This document shows, one piece after another, positions 58,915 to 64,000 of a stretch of 64,000 nt of DNA. The notes beneath the pieces were generated by a model. It was not told the origin of the DNA. It saw only the letters and a list, made by a program, of their open reading frames with translations, and made no database searches. The DNA is from Nocardia aurantia (GTDB lineage Bacteria; Actinomycetota; Actinomycetes; Mycobacteriales; Mycobacteriaceae), in the NCBI RefSeq assembly GCF_009604425.1, contig NZ_WEGI01000009.1:248001-312000 (forward strand), given 5' to 3'. Both the position numbers and the translations under genes were made by a program. Numbering within the stretch: position 1 is the stretch's first letter; the number at the start of each line of letters is the position of its first letter.

Positions 58915-60633
58915 TCACCGATCCACCTCGACCGGCACGTCGTCGTCCCAGGGCTGGCGGGTCACCAGATCCGCCACCCGGACGCTGCCGCGCTCGAATT
59001 CGCCGGTGGCCGCGTCGATCAGGCGATACCGCTGGGTCTGCCGATGGATCGGCTGCGCGTCGAGCAGGATCACGCGGACCTCGCCCGGCTCGAATCCGCA
59101 GCGCCGTTGCAGGGCCGCGATCAACTGTTCGTTGTGCATATGCCCGTCACCGAAATTCCAGCCGATCGCGGTGGCGCAGATCCGTTCCCCGTCGGTGACG
59201 GTGTACTCGTCCTCGTGACCGGCCGGCACCGCCCGGTGCACCAGTGTGAACAACGCCCGCCCGTGCGAATTCATCGCGCGGAACGCGTATCCCAGATACA
59301 GCGGGATCACCGCGCGATCCCGGCCGTACATCCGTTCCAGCTGCGCCTGCGGCATGCTCGCGATCGCCACCACGTGCTCGTCGATCTTCCGCGCCGCCGA
59401 CGGCCGCACGCACCACAGTGTGGTGTCCCAGTTCCCGGCGTAGTACCGCATGCCGGGCAGGAAGGAAACCGTGCGCGGGAACAGATTCCCGGCGGTCACG
59501 ACCGCGGCGGCCAGCACCGCCGGGAGCACGGCCGGCGCGGGATGTTCCAGATTCCAGGGCCGCAGGTCCGCGTGCGCGACGAACAGCGTGAGCACGCCGA
59601 AGATCATGAAGACGTTCCACTCCAGCGGCACCCCCATCGGGATCGCGGTGAGGATCGCCAGATGGAAGCACACCAGCACCGTCGCCGCCACCGTGGTCAC
59701 CGGCCCGCCGCCGGAACAGATCAGCACGACGCCACCGGTCATCTCGACGGCGGTGGAGACGTGCGCGACCACCCGAGACCACCGGCCCGGCCGCAGATCG
59801 TCCGGAAAGCGTTCGAAGAACCGGCGTTTGAGCGCCCGGGTCCGCATCACCGGACTGTTGGACATCATCGTCGAGACCACGAAGGGGAAGTGCCGGTTCA
59901 GCTTCGAGGTCGCCGCGCCCATCCAGATCACGACGAAGATCAGCTTCGCCGCGATCACGGTGTCGGCGCCGCCGAACAGGAAGGTGACCGTCAGCGTCGC
60001 GTAGACCTCGCCGCGCGCGGCCAGGAAGATCACCTTGTCGCGCAGCCCGGCCACCGCCAGCAGCACGAGGATCAGCACGATCTCCCAGCGCGGCAACAGC
60101 CCGGCGCCGTGCTGCGACACCGGATTCGGCCCGGTCCCACCGGATCCCAGCGCCCAGCAGATCGCCAGCAGGACCGCGGCGTAGAGCGCGACGTCCACCG
60201 GCGTCCGATCGTCGCCGGAGGTGAACGGAACCCGCCGCGGCCACGGTGGCAGCCGGATCGTGTGGGGCCGCAGCCAGTACAGGGCGGACCCCATCGGCGG
60301 GAGATACCGGTTGTTCAGCGGCCCGAACCCGCAGCCCAGCCCGATCACCTCGAAAAGCATGGTGTACAGCACGATCTTCTCGAAGACGATCGGCTCCGAC
60401 CACCACGACCCGATCGCCGTCGGCCCGCCCAGGCCCGGCGTACTGCCCGCGATCAGCCAGCCGCCGAGCAGATAGAGGCCGATCTTGGCCACGTAGAACA
60501 GGTGCAGCACCACCGGTGTGCCGAAGCCGACCTCGGCCCAGTGCCGAGCCATCGGCCGGATCCGTTCCCCGCGTGAGCCTTTCGACCACTCCGCCAGATC
60601 CAGCGTGGGCAGTTCGGGCTCGAGAAAACCCAT
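58915..60633 (-). CDS. DUF3556 integral membrane protein
   Basis: 572 residues from ATG 60633, supported by GGAGG eight bases upstream and by the family-like start MGFLEPELPTLDLAEW. The frame runs further to 60714 but that part looks untranslated. About ten hydrophobic segments lie between residues 40 and 400, with GFGTPVVLHLFYVAKIG and NRYLPPMGSALYWLRP. The last 150 residues are hydrophilic and may form a cytoplasmic domain. DUF3556 is restricted to mycolata and of unknown function. It overlaps nothing; the convergent SDR ends five bases away. Confidence 0.83.
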   Translation of the reverse strand: MGFLEPELPTLDLAEWSKGSRGERIRPMARHWAEVGFGTPVVLHLFYVAKIGLYLLGGWLIAGSTPGLGGPTAIGSWWSEPIVFEKIVLYTMLFEVIGLGCGFGPLNNRYLPPMGSALYWLRPHTIRLPPWPRRVPFTSGDDRTPVDVALYAAVLLAICWALGSGGTGPNPVSQHGAGLLPRWEIVLILVLLAVAGLRDKVIFLAARGEVYATLTVTFLFGGADTVIAAKLIFVVIWMGAATSKLNRHFPFVVSTMMSNSPVMRTRALKRRFFERFPDDLRPGRWSRVVAHVSTAVEMTGGVVLICSGGGPVTTVAATVLVCFHLAILTAIPMGVPLEWNVFMIFGVLTLFVAHADLRPWNLEHPAPAVLPAVLAAAVVTAGNLFPRTVSFLPGMRYYAGNWDTTLWCVRPSAARKIDEHVVAIASMPQAQLERMYGRDRAVIPLYLGYAFRAMNSHGRALFTLVHRAVPAGHEDEYTVTDGERICATAIGWNFGDGHMHNEQLIAALQRRCGFEPGEVRVILLDAQPIHRQTQRYRLIDAATGEFERGSVRVADLVTRQPWDDDVPVEVDR

Positions 60634-60710
60634 CGGAACGCCTCCGTCCCCGGCGTCACGCCCCGATGCGGCAGCCGGTCCGGATACGGTGACATCCGCC
60701 GCCGGTGCTG

Positions 60711-60726
60711 TCAATCACGTGATAGA
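60711..60726. promoter_or_regulatory. imperfect palindrome before the DUF3556 gene
   Basis: TCAATCACGTGATAGA has a perfect core ATCACGTGAT (60714-60723) and one mismatch in the flanks. It lies about 80 bases upstream of the DUF3556 start. It resembles the TCAATCA half of the 41-bp palindrome at 56044. Confidence 0.45.
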
Positions 60727-60770
60727 GGAGCCGGTCCGGGATCCGGTCGCACGCCGGATCCCGGCACCGC

Positions 60771-60968
60771 TCACGATTCGTCGAGTTCGATGGCCAGGGC
60801 GGGGCACAGCCGCGCCGCCTGGCGCACGTCCTCGTCCCGGTCGGCGGCCGGATTCTCCTGTAGCAGCACCACGATCGCGTCGTCGTCGCGCTGGTCGAAC
60901 ACGTCCGCGGCGGCCAGCACACACTGTCCCGAACCGATGCACTTGTCTTGATCCACAACAACTTTCAC
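60771..60968 (-). CDS. 3Fe-4S ferredoxin of the P450
   Basis: 65 residues, typical of small actinobacterial ferredoxins. Cys10 and Cys16 lie in CIGSGQC, and Cys55 precedes Pro in LCPA. Only three cysteines in this pattern imply a [3Fe-4S] cluster. It passes single electrons from a reductase to the cytochrome P450 encoded ten bases upstream on the same strand. No ferredoxin reductase is in the window. Confidence 0.92.
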   Translation of the reverse strand: MKVVVDQDKCIGSGQCVLAAADVFDQRDDDAIVVLLQENPAADRDEDVRQAARLCPALAIELDES

Positions 60969-60978
60969 GAGGGCCTCC

Positions 60979-62178
60979 TCACCAGGTCACGGGCAGGGCA
61001 TGGACGCCGTACACGATCATGTCGTGCTTGAACTCGACCTCCTCGAACGGAACCGCGAGGCGCAGTGCGGGTATCCGGCGATACAGCGTGCCGTAGACGA
61101 CCTGCAACTCCATCCGGGCCAGCGGCTGGCCGAGGCACTGGTGCACGCCGTACCCGAAGGCCACGTGATGCCGGGCCTGGCGGCGGATGTCGAGCCGATC
61201 GGGATCGGGGAACGCCCCGGCGTCCCGATTGCCCGCGTCGTTGGCGAGGATGATGCCCTCCCCGGCCCGCACCAGCTGCCCGCCCACCTCGACGTCCTCG
61301 GTGGCCACGCGGCGCCGGCCGGAGTGCACGATGGTCAGGTAACGCAGCAGCTCCTCGACCGCGTTCGCGATCAGCGCCGGATCCGGCGTATCACGCAGCG
61401 CGGCCAGCTGATCCGGATGCCGCAGCAGCGCCAGCGTGCCCAGGCCGATCATGTTGGCGGTGGTCTCGTGCCCGGCGATCAGCATGAGCACGCCCATGTC
61501 CACCACCTCGTCGACGGTGAGCTCGCCGGCGGCGAGCTGCCCGGCGACCAGCGAGCCGAGCATGTCCTCGGTCGGCGCCTGCTGTTTGACGGCGACGAGA
61601 TCCTTCAGATACGAACGCAATTCGTCGCTCGCCGCCAGCGTCTCGTCGACCGACGACTCACGGGAGATGAGCTTGCGGCTGCACGCCTGGAAGAACTCGT
61701 GATCCGCGTACGGCACCCCGAGCAGTTCACAGATCACCAGCGAGGGGACCGGTAAGGCGAAGGCGCGCACCAGATCCGCGGGTTTCGGGCCCGCCAGCAG
61801 CGCATCGATCAGCTCGTCGGCGATCTGCTGCACCCGTGGTCGCAGCGCGTCGATGCGCTTGATCATGAAGTTGCGGGTCAACATCTTTCGCAGCCGCGCG
61901 TGTTCCGGATCGTCCAGCACGATGAACGGCCGGGAGTCGCGGCGGCGCTGCGCGGACGAGGCGGACTGGTGCGGGAATCCGGGTTTCAGCGCGTCGGCGC
62001 TGAACCGCTGATCGGCCAGCACGCTGCGCTGCGTCTCGTATCCGGTTACCAGCCACGGTGTCTCGCCGTTCCAGATGCGGACCCGGCTGACGGATTCGGC
62101 CTCGCGCAGCGGCGGCGGCGGATCGAACGGGCGGTCCTGCGCCCGCGACATGGGATAGGTGGGAAGGGTTTCGGTCAC
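60979..62178 (-). CDS. cytochrome P450
   Basis: 399 residues from GTG 62178 with a G-rich ribosome site; the frame goes on to 62325 but the extra part looks unrelated and would be unusually long. Landmarks are the I-helix AGHETTAN, ELLRYLTIVHSGRRRVA (ExxR and following), PDPDRLDIRR and the heme loop FGYGVHQCLG with Cys348. This matches soluble class I bacterial P450s of 390-410 residues, many of which hydroxylate terpenoids, steroids or macrolides. It needs the downstream ferredoxin. The substrate cannot be read from sequence. Confidence 0.93.
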   Translation of the reverse strand: MTETLPTYPMSRAQDRPFDPPPPLREAESVSRVRIWNGETPWLVTGYETQRSVLADQRFSADALKPGFPHQSASSAQRRRDSRPFIVLDDPEHARLRKMLTRNFMIKRIDALRPRVQQIADELIDALLAGPKPADLVRAFALPVPSLVICELLGVPYADHEFFQACSRKLISRESSVDETLAASDELRSYLKDLVAVKQQAPTEDMLGSLVAGQLAAGELTVDEVVDMGVLMLIAGHETTANMIGLGTLALLRHPDQLAALRDTPDPALIANAVEELLRYLTIVHSGRRRVATEDVEVGGQLVRAGEGIILANDAGNRDAGAFPDPDRLDIRRQARHHVAFGYGVHQCLGQPLARMELQVVYGTLYRRIPALRLAVPFEEVEFKHDMIVYGVHALPVTW

Positions 62179-62544
62179 GGCGACCCCCAGAGTTGTTACC
62201 AAACAAACGTTCACTAACCCGACCAGGATAGAACTCTTTCGTTCCCCTGAGCAACGATCTGTGGACCGCCGTCGTGCGCGCGGCCGGTTGCCCGGAGCGG
62301 CTCGGATTGCCAAGGGCCAGGCCACAATACGTTGCCGGACGGTCGCGGACCGGCTCGGTGGAATTCGCTCCGGCGGCCGTCCGGTCGGTTTGTTGCGGGC
62401 TCGTGGCCGATATACCTAAGCGGTCGGTATGCGTGACTACGGATGCCGTGCACGTGCATTCCGGTCATCCTGTGAGACACGAAGTATCGGCCGACACCGC
62501 CCCCACGGGCGGCGGCCGCCGGACGATAGTTGGGAACCGACGAC
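62179..62544. promoter_or_regulatory. divergent promoter region with TetR-like inverted repeats
   Basis: 366 bases between the P450 and a small plus-strand ORF. ACAAACGTTCACTAA at about 62202-62216 is AT-richer and includes the self-complementary AACGTT, a plausible P450 promoter site. An inverted repeat ATACC-N9-GGTAT is at 62412-62430. The remainder shows nothing definite. Confidence 0.45.
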
Positions 62545-62763
62545 ATGCCTGCGGTCAACGACGACGGCGTCGAGACGAAACCGGATCCGTGCCACATCCA
62601 CGTGAGTTTCGCCAGCCCGCCGGTGGAGGTCGACTATCAGGACGAACGTGACGTCGCCGCCCGGTTCGCCGCGGCGATCGCTCGGACCGGCGCGGTCGTG
62701 ACGATCGATGGCGACCTGGGCGGCGACCTCCCCCTGCTGCCGTGCCGGCGACTGTGGCTGTGA
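62545..62763 (+). CDS. small hypothetical protein
   Basis: 72 residues from ATG 62545; an in-frame GTG or TTG near 62530 is possible. The composition is protein-like: acidic N-terminus, CHIHVSFASPP, then DERDVAARFAAAIARTGAVVTIDGDLGGDLP, which resembles a small alpha/beta fold. A TetR-type inverted repeat lies 115 bases upstream. Its last codons and stop are in a 19-base-pair hairpin. No family recognised. Confidence 0.45.
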   Translation: MPAVNDDGVETKPDPCHIHVSFASPPVEVDYQDERDVAARFAAAIARTGAVVTIDGDLGGDLPLLPCRRLWL

Positions 62764-62800
62764 CGGCCGCGGCCACCACACCCACAGTCGCCGGCACGGC
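62739..62800. terminator. 19-bp stem hairpin between convergent genes
   Basis: The left arm 62739-62757 (contains GTGCCGGCGACTGTGG) is exactly complementary to 62782-62800. The 24-base loop holds another palindrome, GGCCGCGGCC. It lies between the small ORF and the MFS gene and should act in both directions. The left arm is part of the small ORF. Confidence 0.75.
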
Positions 62801-62808
62801 GAACCGGA

Positions 62809-64000
62809 TCAGGCGCGGGCGCCCGAACCCGGCAGTGTGACCGCGAACAGCACCCCGGCCACCAGGCAGGCGACGGCGTTGACGGCCAGCGCCGTGGCGA
62901 CGCCGTGCGCGATGCCGCCGCCCGCCGCGGTGACCACGGCCGACATGATCGGCGTGCCCAGCGTGATGCCGATCTGCTGACTCATCGTGGCCAGCCCGGT
63001 CGCCAGCCCTTGTTCGGAATCGGGCAGCCCCGAGGTGGCGGTCACCATGAATCCCACGATCGCCACCAGATTCGCCACCCCACCGGCGAAGGTCGCCGCC
63101 AGCAGCACCACGAACCAGCCCGGCAGTGAATCCAGGAACACCAGCGGCAGCGTCGCCGCCGCCTGCACCACGAAACCGGCTGCCACCGCGTACTTTCCGC
63201 CGATCCGGCCGATCACCCGCGGCCCCGCGATCCCGCCGAGCACGGTGCCGAGCCCCATCACCGCGAAGGTCAGCCCCGCCTGCAACGGGGTGAACCCGCG
63301 CGCATTCTGCAGATACAGCGTGAGCAGGAAGACCACCGACGTCTCGGTCGCGAAGGCCAGTATGCCGGCCGGATTGCCCCACCCGATGCCGCGGCGGCGC
63401 AACAACATCGGCGGCACCAGCGGCTGCGCCACGCTGCGTTCGATCCCCGCGAACACGATCAGCAGCACCACGGCCGCGAGCAGGAACCCCCAGCTCCGCG
63501 GATCACCCCAGGAGTGCTGGCCCGCCTGGGTGAGCCCGTACACGCCGGCCACCAGTGCCAGCGTCACCGCGATCGCCCCCGGCGCGTCCAGCCGCAGCCG
63601 CACCTCGGAACGGTTCTCCCGCAACACCATCGGCCCGGCCACCAGCACGGCCACCGCGACCACGACGTTGACGAAGAACGCCCACCGCCAGCTGATCAGA
63701 TCGGTCAGCAGACCGCCCAGGATCGCCCCGGTGGTGAACCCGGCCGCCATCAGCGCCCCGTTGAGCCCGAGCGCCCGCTCCCGCAACCGCCCCTCCGGGA
63801 ACGACGTGGTGAGCAGTGACAACGCGGCCGGCGTCACCGCGGCGGTGGCCAGCCCCTGGACCACCCGGGCGAGCAGCAGCACCCACGGCGTCGTGGCGAG
63901 CCCGCCCGCCAGCGAGGCCACCCCCAGCACCGCCATCCCGGCGAGGAACTGCCGCCGGCGCCCGAACAGATCCGCCAGCCGCCCGAAGAACAGGGTGAAC
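62809..64000 (-). CDS. MFS drug exporter (DHA2/EmrB-QacA type), 5' end outside the window
   Basis: About 397 residues are visible; the N-terminus lies past 64000. Sequence at the edge (FFGRLADLFGRRRQFL) is the helix 2-3 MFS motif, so only roughly the first 60 residues are missing. Further helices include WVLLLARVVQGLATAAVTPAALSLLTTSFPEG, GRIGGKYAV and repeated Gly-rich motifs. ISWRWAFFVNV is the 14-helix DHA2 signature. It probably pumps out toxic organic compounds. Regulation is outside the window. Confidence 0.88.
   Translation of the reverse strand, partial: FTLFFGRLADLFGRRRQFLAGMAVLGVASLAGGLATTPWVLLLARVVQGLATAAVTPAALSLLTTSFPEGRLRERALGLNGALMAAGFTTGAILGGLLTDLISWRWAFFVNVVVAVAVLVAGPMVLRENRSEVRLRLDAPGAIAVTLALVAGVYGLTQAGQHSWGDPRSWGFLLAAVVLLIVFAGIERSVAQPLVPPMLLRRRGIGWGNPAGILAFATETSVVFLLTLYLQNARGFTPLQAGLTFAVMGLGTVLGGIAGPRVIGRIGGKYAVAAGFVVQAAATLPLVFLDSLPGWFVVLLAATFAGGVANLVAIVGFMVTATSGLPDSEQGLATGLATMSQQIGITLGTPIMSAVVTAAGGGIAHGVATALAVNAVACLVAGVLFAVTLPGSGARA

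Noticed and set aside
59044..60576. A 510-codon plus-strand frame opposite DUF3556
   Set aside because: It is rich in Arg, His and Asp in the way of antisense frames. DUF3556 has family motifs and a good ribosome site.

Overview
The window is very GC-rich and reads like a mycolic-acid actinomycete, most likely Nocardia or a close relative (Rhodococcus, Mycobacterium). The basis is a DUF664/DinB mycothiol-type protein, an MtrA-like response regulator, a DUF3556 membrane protein, F420/LLM-type oxidoreductases, a Methyltransf_19 (DUF574) protein, a P450 with its own 3Fe-4S ferredoxin, and several very small secreted proteins. I saw no rRNA, tRNA, CRISPR array, transposase or phage gene. Species and all functions are inferred from sequence reading only.

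Layout. 1-3,650: end of an unknown gene, a DinB protein, a TerC/DUF475 membrane protein, and a minus-strand trio of two secreted unknowns plus a lytic transglycosylase. 3,779-22,231: the main accessory block, an aromatic or N-heteroaromatic catabolic cluster. MarR and RidA face an MFS permease and ALDH operon. These are followed by a VOC extradiol dioxygenase, an alpha/beta hydrolase, a cupin, two SDRs (one lacking the YxxxK active site), a ThDP enzyme, a Rieske oxygenase with PDR-type reductase and a tiny HTH-like protein, and a molybdenum hydroxylase (FAD subunit, a fused [2Fe-2S]-Mo subunit, CoxG-like and XdhC-like proteins). Four copies of a palindrome around TTAGCGCTAA sit in front of the transcription units of this block and nowhere else that I noticed, so it is probably one MarR regulon.

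22,396-28,619: an esterase-like hydrolase, a GntR/UTRA regulator, and a class III aminotransferase plus MmsA-type dehydrogenase pair divergent from a PucR regulator (beta-alanine or pyrimidine-type catabolism). 28,774-35,045: two paralogous polytopic membrane proteins flanking an orphan MtrA-like regulator and an SRPBCC protein, then a predicted beta-helix protein. 35,146-38,474: a two-domain VOC protein, a Methyltransf_19 methyltransferase and a GlcD-type flavoprotein. 38,834-39,524: an array of about sixteen 43-bp tandem repeats, non-coding in my reading.

39,616-50,037: a rhodanese and a LysR regulator divergent from a flavin monooxygenase, an acyl-CoA-dehydrogenase-like protein, a complete dipeptide-type ABC importer and a DUF1684 protein; I infer organosulfur scavenging. 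50,154-62,178: a ketopantoate-reductase-like protein, NTF2-fold proteins, a hydrolase, an enoyl-CoA hydratase, an LLM oxidoreductase, a TetR regulator behind a 41-bp perfect palindrome, an Old Yellow Enzyme, an SDR with a repetitive N-terminus, DUF3556, ferredoxin and P450. These together look like a lipid, terpenoid or steroid-type modification region. 62,545-64,000: a small unknown ORF and an MFS exporter cut by the window end.

A recurring theme is short repetitive or extra DNA placed in or between genes without breaking translation: 16,770-17,093, 20,912-20,965, about 21,290-21,530 and 57,942-58,187.
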